From contig NC_030858.1 in assembly GCF_000208745.1 (NCBI RefSeq), positions 16,600,258-16,664,257 of the forward strand: 64,000 bases of DNA. The letters are read 5' to 3'. Positions 11,230 to 23,807 of the stretch are shown here, one piece after another; within the stretch, counting starts at the first letter, position 1, and each line of letters begins with the position of its first letter. Under the pieces are notes generated by a model. That model saw only the letters and a list, made by a program, of their open reading frames with translations, had not been told where the DNA came from and did not search any database. This DNA is from Theobroma cacao (lineage: Eukaryota > Streptophyta > Magnoliopsida > Malvales > Malvaceae). Made by a program: the position numbers and the translations under genes.

Positions 11230-13692
11230 AAATTCGTTATGTTTCTTCTTATAGATCATATGTGAGCACGACATTCGCATCATTTTCTAATAGAAACCTG
11301 TCACCTTTAGAGGAGGAAATTGTAGTTCATACCCCTCTAGGAGAGTAGTTGGTTAGAAACACCTATTATAGAGACTGTGAAATAAGAGTTGGTGAGGAAG
11401 AATTCAGGGCTGACTTAATTCTCCTAGAAATCTGAGATTTTGATTTGATATTGGGTATGGATTAGTTGACTACACATCGGGCGAATGTGAATTGTTTCAG
11501 GAAGGAAGTTGTACTTCAGAATTCTAAGGGAGTAGAGGTTATATTTGCAGGGGAACGTCGAGTATTACCATCCTATGTAATCTCGACTATCAAAGCTTTG
11601 AAACTAGTGCAGAAAGGACATCCGGCTTATCTAGCACATGTGATTGATACCTTAAAAGGGGAACCTAAGTTAGAGGATGTCCCAATAGTAAATGAGTTCT
11701 CTGATGTGTTTCTGGGTGAATTACCAAGACTACCTCTTCATCGAGAGCTTGAGTTATCTATTGATCTATTTTCGGGTACCGCACCTATTTTTATTCTTCC
11801 ATATCGGATGGCTCCTATGGAATTAAAGGAGTTGAAAGTCCAGCTGCAAGACTTGGTAGATAAAGGTTTTATTCGCCCTAGTACTTCTCCTTGGGGTGCG
11901 CCAGTCCTATTTGTAAAGAAAAAGGATGACACTCTTCGGCTATGTATTGACTACCGTCAATTGAGCCGAGTGACCATTAAGAATAAATATCCTCTACCAC
12001 AGATTAAATATCCTTTTGATTAGCTACAGGGTGCTATGATGTTTTCTAAGATTGATTTGAGGTCTAGGTATCATCAGTTGAAGATCAAGGAACAAGATGT
12101 ACCCAAGACTGCTTTCAGAACTCGTTATGGGCATTACGAGTTTCTGGTTATGCCTTTTGGTCTGACTAATGCCCCGATAGTTTTTATGGACCTCATGAAC
12201 AGGGTGTTCCATTCGCACTTGGATAAGTTCGTGATAGTGTTTATAGACGACATCCTAGTGTATTCGAAGGATGATGATGAACATGCTGTCCATTTGCGCA
12301 TTATGCTGCAAACCTTATGCAAGAGACAATTCTATGCCAAGTTTTCCAAATGTGAGTTCTGGTTGAAGGAAGTAGTTTTCTTGGGACATGTGGTGTTTGG
12401 AGCTAGAATTTATGTCGATCCCAAGAAGATTGAGGTAATCTTACAGTGGGAGCAACTGAAAATGGTGACAGAGATTCAGAGTTTCCTCGGTTTAGTCAGT
12501 TATTATAAGAGGTTCGTTCAGGGGTTCTCATTGATAGTTGCTCTTTTGACTCGTCTGACTCATAAAGGAATCAAGTTTGAATGGGATGATGTTTGCGAGA
12601 GTCAGTTTCAGGAGCTAAAGAACCAGTTGACCTCCACTCTAATTTTGACACTTCCTGTTAGTGGGAAAGAATTTGTGGTATATAGTGATGCCTCTAAATT
12701 GGGATTAGGGTGCGTGTTAATACAGGATGAGAAAGTAGTAGTTTATGCTTCTCGACAGTTAACGAAACATGAGATGAATTACCCTACCCACGATTTGGAG
12801 TTTGCAGCAATAGTCTTTGCATTGAAGATCTGGAGGCATTACTTATATGGTGAGCGTTGTCGGATCTTTACCGACCACAAAAGCTTGAAATACTTGCTCA
12901 CCCAGAAAGAACTCAACCTGAGACAAAGACGCTTGTTAGAGTTGATTAAGGATTACGACTTAGTGATTGATTATCATCCGAGGAAGGCAAACGTTGTAGC
13001 AGATGCCTTGAGTCGTAAATCCTCATCTTCATTAGCATCATTTCGAAAGTCTTATCTTCCGATGCTACTTGAGATGAAATCTCTAGGGATCCAGTTGAGT
13101 AATGGCGAGAATGGAACCTTACTTGCTAGTTTTGTTGTGAGACCCTCACTATTGAATCAAATCAGAGAATTGCAGAAGTCTGATGATGAGTTGAGGCGGG
13201 AAGTTCAAAAGTTGCAAGATGGAGAAACTAGTGAGCTCAGACTCGGTGATGATGGTATTTTGATGCTTGGGAATCGGGTTTTTGTCCTTAAGGATGATCA
13301 GCTGAGACAGGCTATTTTGGAGGAAGCTCATTCTTTCGCTTATGCTTTACATCCCGGAAGCACAAAAATGTATAGGACTATCAAGGAAAGTTACTGGTGG
13401 CCGGGTATGAAACGAGACATAGCAGAGTTTGTGACGAAATGTCTCACATGCCAGCAAATCAAGGTGGAACATCAGAAACCATCGAGTACTCTTCAGCCTC
13501 TACCTATCCCTAAATGGAAGTGGGAGCACGTGACTATGGACTTTGCATTGGGTTTACTGCGGACGCAGAGTGGGAAAAATGCTATTTGGGTGATTGTGGA
13601 TAGATTGACTAAGTCCGCCCATTTCTTGGCTATCCATAACACGTATTCCATTGAGAAACTAGCTAAGCTTTATATTGATGAGATAGTGAGAT
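11230..13692 (+). pseudogene. Gypsy pol remnant: protease tail, RT, RNase H, integrase N terminus
   Basis: The frame enters in the protease ('HSYVSTT'-like sequence near 11260, 'FDLILGMD' near 11437-11460) with stops at about 11347, 11431 and 11463. An open stretch 11466-12023 carries the protease tail and RT N terminus ('[12 protein letters not shown]', '[21 protein letters not shown]', '[11 protein letters not shown]'). It ends at a single in-frame TAG at 12021, after which the same frame stays open from 12036. That part holds the RT active site ('FIDDILVYS' near 12240-12266), RNase H ('[12 protein letters not shown]' near 12676-12711) and the integrase zinc-binding domain (H...H 'ALHPGS', then 'CLTCQQ' near 13440-13457) and first catalytic Asp ('MDFALG'). 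It is cut at 13692 by an antisense solo LTR. The start at 11466 is just after a stop, not a true initiator. Confidence 0.9.
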
Positions 13693-16600
13693 TGACATGA
13701 CTCAGTACTCCCATCGAGTCCATGACAACCATCGCAATGTCTCGATTGACATTCATTACCCAGAATGCCAATCGAAACCTCGCAAGGCTTTCGCATCAGT
13801 TTTACTTCTCCCATGTGAGCAACAATTATTAAATACCATGTTTTAAAGAAATATAGACTAATTTCAAATCAAAAACAATCAAAAAGTAATTTCTACTACA
13901 CAGGGGTATTTTGGTCATTTTACCCAAAATTTTCGAACCCTGGTAAAAATATGGTACACGAGTAATAAGCATCCATTTCATGTCTAAAAATAAGTTTCAT
14001 TGTCTAATTCATCAATTTAAAGTGAAATTATAGCTATTCAAATTAAATAAAAATATTAAATAAAATATTCCATTTTCTTATAAAATAATATATATAGAAC
14101 TCTACGTAAATAATTTTTGTAGCGTAAAAGTAAAATAAATTCATACATACAGTGGCACACGCAGCCAGGTATACAAAACATTCTACAATGACATGTGGGC
14201 CTCCTAAATAACCGAAATATACAAGACTGTAGACCTTCAATTTCTAAAGATGCAATCTAAAAGCAACCCTCGACAAAATCGACTGTCTACAGACTGTCCT
14301 AAGCCTGAAATGGATAAAAAGAAGAGGTGAGTTTTTATAAACCCAGTGAGTAAGCAAATTTCATCTATAACATCTAAAGCAGAGTAAATGGAGACAATTT
14401 AAAACATCTCAGTATAATATGATTCATAATATCAAATTTCATTTCAATCCGTATAAATCAATTACATTTCATCAAAAATAATTAACAAGGCTTATGACTC
14501 TCTTAAAAACTTGGCTCATGCCTAAAACTCGTACTCGGTGACACCTTGGCCCGGGGCATCCAACCGAGTCTGCCAAGGCTGTTAAAATAACATATGCACA
14601 TAAAACAAGTTTTTACGTTCAAAACACAGCCGTTCCTTGGCGTTGAATGAGTTTCACCTTCACGTGGTGGTTCGGTGTGAAGTGAACTCTAATGTTACCT
14701 TAGGAGATACCCTCCGTGCCTCTCGTACCAAGGTAAAATATAACCGGGTTTACCGTGCCCCTCTAATAGGTTGGTCCACGAAAACCCGCCCACTGTAGTA
14801 AGCTAATCAAATAACCCACCAATTCAATAAATTTTTCGACAGCATGACATGGCTAATATAATATTACCAGCTTGTCAAGGCAAAGCAAAATAGTTCATAT
14901 ATTCCACACAAACACAAATCCAGCCATGCTTGCCATCACATTGTCATAAGCCATCAATTCAAACCATATGTCAAAACATATATATAACACAAGTATACAG
15001 TCTCCACTTACTCAATTTCCAAAACTAATATTCAATATCAAATCAAGTTATAAATCTCATTTCGTTTAATCAACACTTCAATTATAAAACATAATAGTTT
15101 GCAATTTAAATTCATTTTTCTTTAAAACATAAAAACGAGTATAAACTACTTTAGATAGTTAAGATGAAAGTCTGATTACTCACAATAACGGGAGTATGAA
15201 GTACTCCTATTCTTGATCCTCGGGTACGATATCCTTACCCTTACTAGAGGGCTCACCACCTATACATAATACACGACACGTAATTCAATATATTTGTACC
15301 AAACTGTCATAAAACTATTTCAGGCTCTATATGAATCCATGAAATTGAATGAGAAATGTTCGGATAGTCACTTAAAGATGGTGTTCTACGTAGGTTCAAT
15401 TGTGATCGGAATGAATTTGTATTTGACCTACTTCGAACTATACACCATTGATTTAACCAAAACATTCGATTCAACTCCAAATATATTCGTTACACTCCCA
15501 ATAATCTGATACACCAAAGCATTACAATGAACTTGATTTTTTACTAACTTCACCATTTTTCGAAATTCATTCCAATTCCGAACTAACATACTAATCAATG
15601 TCAACACAGTCTCGTAAATCCATCTATATATCATTAGGAATCAAATCCAAGTCCATTTATTATGATTTTCGCATTTTCCATCAAGCCATTTTATAAAGGA
15701 ACTATACTTTTCAATAACCGATTTTGATATCCAACATCATAATTCATCAATTCCTAGCTAAATAATATGAATTACAACCAAATCCATCATTAACATGCCC
15801 TATAGAAAATTCGGCGAAATGAGGGTGGTTAAAGAACATGTGATTTTCTTGCTTGTTTTTCCTTCCAAACATCACAAAATGACTAAAAACACTAGGATAT
15901 TATGAAATCTAGCAAAATTCATCACCAAAACTTCTCTCTCTAGGTTTGGCCAGCAAAGGTTCCCTCTTGAAAACTTGAATTTCAACCATGGAGAATGAAA
16001 AAGAATACATGGGAAAAATAGATCACAAGCTAAAAAAAATCTTACCTTTACTTGCTTGATTCCTTGAAATCGAACAATTTCTCTTGAATTTTCCTTCCTA
16101 GGGTTTGCTCTTCTCTTTTTCTCTTTGTTCCCTTGCTTGGCTGGCCATAAGAGTGTGAATGTGAGGGTTTTAAGTGAGTTTATATAGGCAATTAAAATAA
16201 TATTAAAGCTTGACATTTGTCACCTTTTAATTGGTCCATGTTTAAAAACTTAATAATTAAGTAATCTTTCACCACCACATGTAATCCCATAATTATCCAA
16301 AGTATAAAGTGATAATAGGTGAAATTCACGGGTTTGACAAGTGTCATGGTGGTGTAAAATTTCAATTACGTCCTCATGGATGCGTGAAATGATCGTTTTG
16401 CCCTTATACTAGAAAAATGTCGGAATTGAAATTTTTCACTCCACAATTTCAAATTATGCTCCAAATAGTCAAACTTGGTCAAAATCTCATCCAACATTCC
16501 AATTTTGCCCTTGGATGGCAAAATGACCATTTTGCCCCTACATTATAAAAATTTTCGTCTAAACTTCAAATCAATCCTCGAACTCCAAATCACCATATTA

Positions 16601-16794
16601 AGACATTTTAAGGTTCAATATCTCTCAAATGTATCTTAAAATCTCTATTTGGACTAGTTCGAGGCTTTAATCAACTTAATTAGACCACTAGGTATAATAC
16701 CGACTTTTAACGATTTTTCAATACATTCACTTATGCAACATTCTATCAAGCACATGAATGACATGACAAGTATATAATAGAGTAGGGCTTGACA
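13693..16794 (-). mobile_element. Antisense solo LTR nested in gypsy integrase
   Basis: 3102 bp, starting TGACATGACTCAGTACTCCC (a decayed form of the family's reverse-complement 3' terminus) and ending '..agggcttgaca'. It is flanked by the perfect 5-base duplication 'gagat' at 13688-13692 and 16795-16799. It is the longest LTR copy in the window and contains the family's CACGTG motif near 14662. No internal region is present, so it is the product of LTR-LTR recombination. Integrase coding resumes directly after it. Open frames inside it are not genes. Confidence 0.92.
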
Positions 16795-16799
16795 GAGAT

Positions 16800-17763
16800 T
16801 GCATGGAGTTTCAATCTCTATCGTGTTAAATCGAAACCCCTGGTTCACTTCTCGATTCTGGCTGAAATTCCAAGACGTTCTCGAAACTAATTTGAGATTT
16901 AACACTGCCTTTCATCCACAGACAGATGGTTAGTCTGAAAGAACCATTCAAACTTTGGAAGATATGCTACGAGCTTGTGTCATTGACTTTATTGAGAGTT
17001 AGAATAGACACTTGTCGTTGGTGGAGTTCACGTATAACAACAGTTTTCAATTTAGTATTGGGATGGCACCATACGAGGCTCTGTATGGGAGAACGTGCTG
17101 AACTCCACTCTGCTGGGATGAAGTGGGTGAAAGGAAATTGTTTAATGTAGAGTTGATTGATTTAACTAATGACAAGATCAAGGTTATTCGACAACGATTA
17201 AAGATAACTCAAGACAAGTAAAAAAGTTACTCTGATAGACAGAGAAAAGACCTAAAATTTGAAGTTGATGATAGAGTTTTTCTTAAGGTTTCTCCTTGGA
17301 AAGGTAATGATTTGAATACTTTGAGGTATTAAGTCTTATTTGATTATACTATTATAGTAAATTGTGGTATCTTGGATAATAAAAGGTGTGATTCGATTTG
17401 CAAAGCGAGAAAAACTCAATCCGAGATACATTGGACCCTTTCGTGTCATTGAAAGGATTGGGCCAGTGACATATAGACTAGAATTACCCTCGGAGTTGGA
17501 TCGGATTCACAATGTCTTCCATGTCTCAATGCTGAAGAAGTATGTACTTAATCCCTCCCATATTCTCGAGGCACCTTGGATTGAGTTGCAAAAAGATTTA
17601 AAGTTCAAGGTACAGCCTATACATATTCTAGATCGAAAGGATCAAGTGTTGAGGAATAAGAGCATCCCGATGGTTAAGGTGTTGTGGAAGAATGCTCGGA
17701 TGGAAGAGATGACATGGGAAGTTGAGCACCAGATGAGAAGCCAATATCCCCATTTTTTCTCAT
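16800..17763 (+). pseudogene. Gypsy integrase C-terminal half and chromodomain-like tail
   Basis: Continues the integrase interrupted at 13692. It begins with the region of the second catalytic Asp, which reads 'NRNPWFTS' where the family has Asp, so the catalytic residue appears replaced by Asn. The 'FHPQTDG' block follows (near 16906-16926), then a TAG stop, a TAG near 17002 and a TGA near 17099. The open stretch 17364-17765 gives the integrase C-terminal '[24 protein letters not shown]' region and a chromodomain-like end ('ILDRK', '[16 protein letters not shown]', 'YPHFFS'). The apparent start 'MVSWII' at 17364 comes from a 76-base insertion (17306-17381) flanked by a repeated 'aaaggt'. 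Chromodomain tails steer integration toward modified chromatin. Confidence 0.85.
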
Positions 17764-17802
17764 AATCCGGTAAGTAAAATTTTGAGGTCAAAATTTTATT
17801 TT

Positions 17803-17816
17803 AAGGGGGGTAGTGC
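17803..17816 (+). promoter_or_regulatory. Polypurine tract region before 3' LTR
   Basis: 'AAGGGGGG' followed by 'TAGTGC' immediately precedes the 3' LTR start TGTTAAGCCC at 17817. It sits where the plus-strand primer for reverse transcription is expected. Confidence 0.75.
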
Positions 17817-20800
17817 TGTTAAGCCCAACTCTATAATATACTTGTCATGTCATTCATGTACTTGATAGCATGTCTGCATACTTGGATGCCTCAAAAAATC
17901 GTTAAAAGTCCGTATTGTACTTAGTGGTACAATTAAGTCGATTAAAGCCTCGAACTAGTCCAAATAGAGATTTTGGGATGTATTTGAGAGTTATTGAACC
18001 TTAGAATGTCTTAAAATGGTGATTTGGAGTTCGAGGATTAATTTAGAATCCAATCGAGAATTTTCATAACGTATGGGCAAAATGGTCATTTTGACACCCG
18101 AGGGCAAAATTGGAATGTTGGATGAGATTTTTGATCAAGTTTGACTAGTTGGAACATAATTTGAATTTAAGGAGTGAAAAATTTCAATTTTGAGCATAAG
18201 GGCAAAGTGGTCATTTCACGTGTCCACGAGGACGTAATTGGAATTTTTAAAATTTTACACCACCATGACACTTGTCAAGCCCATGAATTTCACCTATTAT
18301 CATTTTATACTTTGGATAATTATGGGATTATATGTGGTGGAAAGGAAAAGCCTTATTAGTTAAGTTTTAAATGTGAACCAATTATATGTTGCCATGTGTC
18401 AAGTTTTTATTATTTTATAATTTCCTTTATAAACTCAACATAAACTCTCCCATTCACTCTCTCATTGCCGTTCAAACCAAAGAACAAAGGGGGAAAGAAT
18501 AGAAAAACCCTAAGGAGGAAAAATTCAAGAGAAATTCATTGGATTTTCGAAAAATGAAGCGATCGGAGGTAAGATTTCGCGATTTAGCTTAAGATCTACC
18601 TTACCCATGCTTTCTTTTTCATTTTCTATGGTTGAAACTCAAGTTTTCATGATGGAAGCATGCTGGCCGAATCAAGGGGGGAAGGTTTTGATGATGGTTT
18701 TTGATAGATTTTAGACTATCTAGATGTTTTTAGTGTTTTATGATATTCGGTATGAAAAACAAGCAAGAAAATAACATGTTCTTCATCAAACCCTAATTGG
18801 CCGAATTCTATAGGGAATATTTTGAAGATAAATTTTGTCATATTTCATGTTATCTAGCTTGTATTTGATGATTCGTGATGTCGGATATCGAAAACGATTA
18901 TCGAAAAGTATAGTTTCTTTAGTAAACGACTTGAACGATAATGAGAAAATTATAGTAAATGGACTTAGAATTGATTTCTAATGAGGTATACGGACTTATT
19001 GGAGTATCGAAAGTGCAATGAATCTATTTGGAGTTTAATTGGATGTTTTGGCTAATTAAATAGTGTATAGTGCGAGTTAGGTCGAATACCATTTCAATCC
19101 AACAATAATTGAACCTACGTAGAACACCATCTTTAAGTGATTATTCGAACACTTCTCATTCAATTTCATACATTCATAAAGAGCCTGAAATAGTTTTAGA
19201 ACAGTTTGGCACAAATATATTGAATTACTTGTTATGTATTATGTATAGGTGGTGAGTCCTCTGGTAAAGGTAAGGATATCGTACCCGAGGACCAAGTGTC
19301 ACAACCCGGTACTCCCCTCAAGCCTGTGACAACCGTCGTAGTGTCCCAATCGACACTCATTACCCAAAATGTCAATCGAAACCCCGCAAGGCTTTAATAT
19401 CTGTTTCTCATTTCCCCTGTGAGTAACCGTTGCCAAATATCATGTTCTAAAAGATTTTAAGTTATTTCCAACTTAAATCAATAAAAAAATGATTTCTGTC
19501 TCACAAGGGCATTTTGGTCATTTCTCTTCAAAAATCTGGAAACCAGCTAAAACTATAGTATACAAGTGGAAAACACATATTTCATAATCAAAAATAAGTT
19601 TAGATATCTATAATATTCATTGAAAGTGAAATTATAACTATCTGAATATAATAAAAATATTCAATAAAATATTCTATTTTATTATAAAACAATATTTATA
19701 GAGTTATCGGTAAATAATTTTTGTAGCGTAAAAGCTAAATAAATTCATACATACTGTAATACAGATAACCAAAGTGTAAAATTTAATTTACAGTGACACG
19801 TGGGCTCACGAACGACCAAAAATATCAAAAGCGGTAAACCTACAGTTTTTGAGGATGCAAGTTCAATTGTAGCCCTCAACAAAGTGAGCTATCTACCGAC
19901 TATTCTGAGCCTGAAATGGGTGAAAAGAAAAGTGGTGAGATTATATAATCCTAATGAGTAAACAAATACCATCTAAAATATCTAAAGCTGAGTAAATGGA
20001 GACAGATAAAATAGATTCGCATAAAAATTATTCTTAGTATTTCGAACTCATTTTAATAAGATAAAATAGATTCATTTCACCAAAATAAACAACGAGGCTT
20101 ATGATTTCCTGAAAAGTTTGGCTCATGGCAAAATCATTCTCATACTCAGTTATCAGGGATACCTTGGCCGAAGGCTATCCCAATCGAGTCCGCCAAGGCT
20201 ATTAAAAAGTTATGTACACATAAATCATGTTTTTATTTTGAAAACATACCCGTTCCTTGGCATTGGTTGAGTTCACCCTCACGTGGTGGTTTGGCGTGAA
20301 GTGAACTCTAAAGTTTTAACCTCAAGAGTTATCCAACCGCGCCTCTCATACTGAGGTATGAATATAATAGGGTTATCGTGCCCCTCTAATAAGCTGGTCC
20401 ACGGAACCCGTCAACTGCAGCGACCAATTATAACCCACCAATTCAACAAAATTCAACAGCATGACATGGCAATTATTTCATTTTACAGCCTCTCAAGGCA
20501 AATCAACAGTTCATACTTTTTCAGCACATTTACCAAATCCAACCATTCATGCCAATATTATCATAAGCCATTCAATTCAAACCATGATTTATAACACAGC
20601 AATTAGTCTCCAATTACTCTATTTTCAAACCATCATTTCATTGCAAGACAATGTTATAAAATCATTTCATTAAATCACATTTTAATTACAAAATGCATAG
20701 ATTTACCATTTAACTTATTTTTCATAAAATCACAAAATTGGATAAAAACCACTTTAGATAATTAAGATGATAGTAAGGTTATTCACTATTTCGGGAGTCG

Positions 20801-23800
20801 AATTTCGAGTACTCCGATCTTGATCCTCGGGTACTATCTCTTTACTTTTGCCAGAAAGCTCACCACCTAGACATAATGCACAATAAGCCATTTACTACAT
20901 TTGTGCTAAACCGTTGTAAAACCAATTTAGGCTTTATACTAATGCATGAAATGGGATGTGAAATACTCAGGTAACTATCTAAATACGGTGTTCAATATAA
21001 ATTCAATTATGTACCTAAATAAAACGGTATTGGCCTAATTCGATCTATCACCCGATTAAATTGGCCAATACGTCCAATTCAACTCCAAATAATTCCATTT
21101 TTCTCCCAATACTCCAAATCATCAAACACAAATTAAATAACTTGAAATATGGCAAAATCATCCTCACATTTTCTCTTGAAAAATTCGGCCATGGTGGATG
21201 CATCAACACTATAATTTTTCAAGCTTGATTCTCTCACCATAAATCACTAATTCCTAACCAAATCACTTGAAATAAAATCAAAATCATCATCAATATTCTA
21301 CATGGAGAATTCGATCAATGATGAGTGATGGAAGAACATGAATTTTTCTTGCTTGATTTTCATGCTACACATCACTAACTAACTAAAAACACTAAAATAT
21401 CTTAAAATATAACCAAATCAAGCATCAAAAACTTCTCCCCCCATGTCCAGCCAGCAAGGGTATCCTCATGCAAACTTGATTCTCAACCATGGAAAATGAA
21501 AAAGAATGCATAGGAAAGGTAGATCACAAGCTAGAATTGAAAAATCTTACCTTTTGTCACTTGATTCTTTGAATTTTCACACTTTTCCCTTGAATTTTTC
21601 CACCTAGGGTTTTGTTCTTTCTTTTCTTCCTTTGTTCTTGCTTTGGCCAGCCATAAGAATGAGAAATGGGCTGATTTTGTGCTGATTTATAAGGAAAATA
21701 ATAAATGGATGAAAATTTGACACATGTCACCATTCCATTGGTCCATGTGTCATACTTACCCATTAAGAAATCTCTCTCCACCACTTAAATTTCCTCAATT
21801 ATCCATCATAATATTGGGTAAAATTCATGTGCTGGACAAGTGTTGGGCGGTGTAAAATTACAATTTTGCCCTTGAGGTGGCAAAATGACTATTTTGCCCT
21901 TATGCTCGAAAAAATACCGAAATTAAAATTTTTCACTTCTCAAACTCAAATTATGTTCTAAATAGTCAATCTTGATCAAAAAATTCTTCCAACATTCCAA
22001 TTTTAACCTCGGGTGGCAAAATGACCATTTTACCCCTAGGTCATGAAAATTCTAATTTGACTCCAAATCGGTCCTTGAACTCCGAATCACCATTTTAAGT
22101 CATTCTGGGGTTTTAAAATTCTCAATTTCATATTAAAATCTCTATTTGGACTAGTTCGAGGCTTAATTCAACTTAATTGTACCATTTTGTACATTATCGT
22201 CCTTTAACGATTTTCGAAGTACCCAAGTAAGCAAACATGCATTCTTATGTAGGAATGGCATAATAAACATATTGTAGAGCTGGGCTTTACACCAGGAGTA
22301 GGAGTACTCCCGTTATAGTGAGTAATAGACTTTCATCTTAACTATCTAAAGTTGTTTTTACTCGTTTTTATGTTTTAAAGAATAATGAGTTTAAATTGTA
22401 AATTATTATGTTTTAAAATTGAAGTGTTGGTTAAACGAAATGAGATTTATAACTTGCTTTGAAATCGAATACTGGTTTTGAAAATTGCGTAAGTGGAGAC
22501 TATATACTTGTGTTATATATATGTTTTGACATATGGTTTGAATTGATGGCTTATGACAATGTGATGGCATGAATGGCTGGATTTGTGTTTGTGTGGAATA
22601 TATGAATTGTTTTGTTTTACCTTGACAAGCTGGGTAATATCATATTATCCATGTCATGCTGTTGAAATTTTTTTTGATTTGGTGGGGTAAGTGATTAGCT
22701 TACTGCAATGGGCGAGTTTTCGTGGACCAGCCTATTAGAGGGGTACGGTAAACCCTGTTATATTTTACCTAAGTATGAGAGGCGCGAAGGGTTTCTCCTA
22801 AGGTAGTTTAGAGTTCACTTCACGTCGAACCACCACGTGAGGGTGAAACTCAGCCAACGCCAAGGAACGACTACGTTTTTAAACGTAAAAACATATTTTA
22901 TGTGTATATGTTAATTTAACAGCCTTAGCGGACTCGATTGGTTGCCCGGCTCAAGGTGTCACCGAGGAAGAGTTTTGGCACAAGCCAAGTTTTAAGAGAG
23001 TCATAAGCCTTACTGATTTTTTTTATGAAATGTAATTGTTTTATATGGTTGAAATGAGTTTTAATGTTATGAATCATATTATGAAGAGATGTTTTAATTC
23101 TCTCCATTTACTTGGCTTTAGATGTTATAGATGAACTTTGCTTACTCACTGGGTTTATAAAAACTCACCCCCTTCTTTTCACCCATTTCAGGTTCAGAGC
23201 AGTCTGTAGACAGTCGATTTTGTCGAGGGTTTGCTTTTGGATTTGCACCCTTAGAAATCGTAGGTCTACAGTCCTGTTTATTTTTGTTATTTTGGGGCTC
23301 ACATGTCATTGTAGAATATTTTTGTATACCTTGGCGTAGTGTGCTATTATATATATGAATTTATTTTGTTATTACGTTACAGTAATTGTTGACGTAGAAT
23401 TCTATAAATATTATTTTATATGAAAATGAAATATTTTATCCAATATTTTTATTCAGTTCTATTAGATAAAAATTCACTTTAAATGGATGATTTAGATACC
23501 TAAATTTATTTTTAGATATGAAATGTATATTTTTCATTTATATATTATATTTTTAGCAAGTTTCAAAATTTTTGGGTAAAAATGATCAAAATACCCCTGT
23601 GCGGTAGAAATTACTTTTTAATTGTCTTTGATTTGAAAATAGTTTATATTATTTTAAAACATGATATTTAGTAACTGTTGCTCACAGGGAAGGCGAAAAA
23701 TTGATGCTAGAGCCTTGCTAGGTTTCGGTTGACATTCCGAGTAAGGTATGTCTATCGGGACATAGCGACGGTTGTCACGGGCTCGAAAAGAGTACCGGAC

Positions 23801-23807
23801 CGTGACA
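17817..23807 (+). repeat. 3' LTR of the gypsy element, split by a nested LTR
   Basis: Two pieces, 17817-19296 and 22297-23807, together about 2991 bp, match the 2990-bp 5' LTR end to end. The first base group reads TGTTAAGCCC and the end 'ggaccgtgaca'. The break at 19297-22291 holds an antisense copy of the same LTR family. The small open frame at 18174-18359 duplicates that of the 5' LTR (8475-8660). Confidence 0.9.
19297..22291 (-). mobile_element. Antisense solo LTR nested in the 3' LTR
   Basis: 2995 bp, starting TGTCACAACCCGGTACTCCC and ending '..agagctgggctttaca'. Flanks are ccaag (19292-19296) and ccagg (22292-22296), a 5-base duplication with one mismatch; the uninterrupted 5' LTR has 'ccagg' at that point. 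It is well diverged from the host LTR, so it belongs to the same family but is not a recent copy of it. Includes CACGTG near 20281. No internal region. Confidence 0.92.

Larger units (their letters stand above)
8117..23807 (+). mobile_element. Ty3/gypsy (chromovirus-like) LTR retrotransposon, gag-deleted, with nested insertions
   Basis: A complete element outline is visible. The 5' LTR is 8117-11106, the primer-binding site 11114-11126, pol remnants run 11230-13692 and 16800-17763, a polypurine tract lies near 17803-17810, and the 3' LTR is 17817-23807. It is flanked by the 5-base target duplication 'gaatt' (8112-8116 and 23808-23812). Domain order (protease, RT, RNase H, integrase, chromodomain-like C terminus), a methionine-tRNA-type primer site and very long LTRs suggest the Tekay/Del group of chromoviruses. 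Two antisense solo LTRs interrupt it (13693-16794 and 19297-22291). Without them it would be about 9.6 kb. Gag and the catalytic start of protease are absent, and stops are scattered through pol, so it is not autonomous. Confidence 0.9.
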
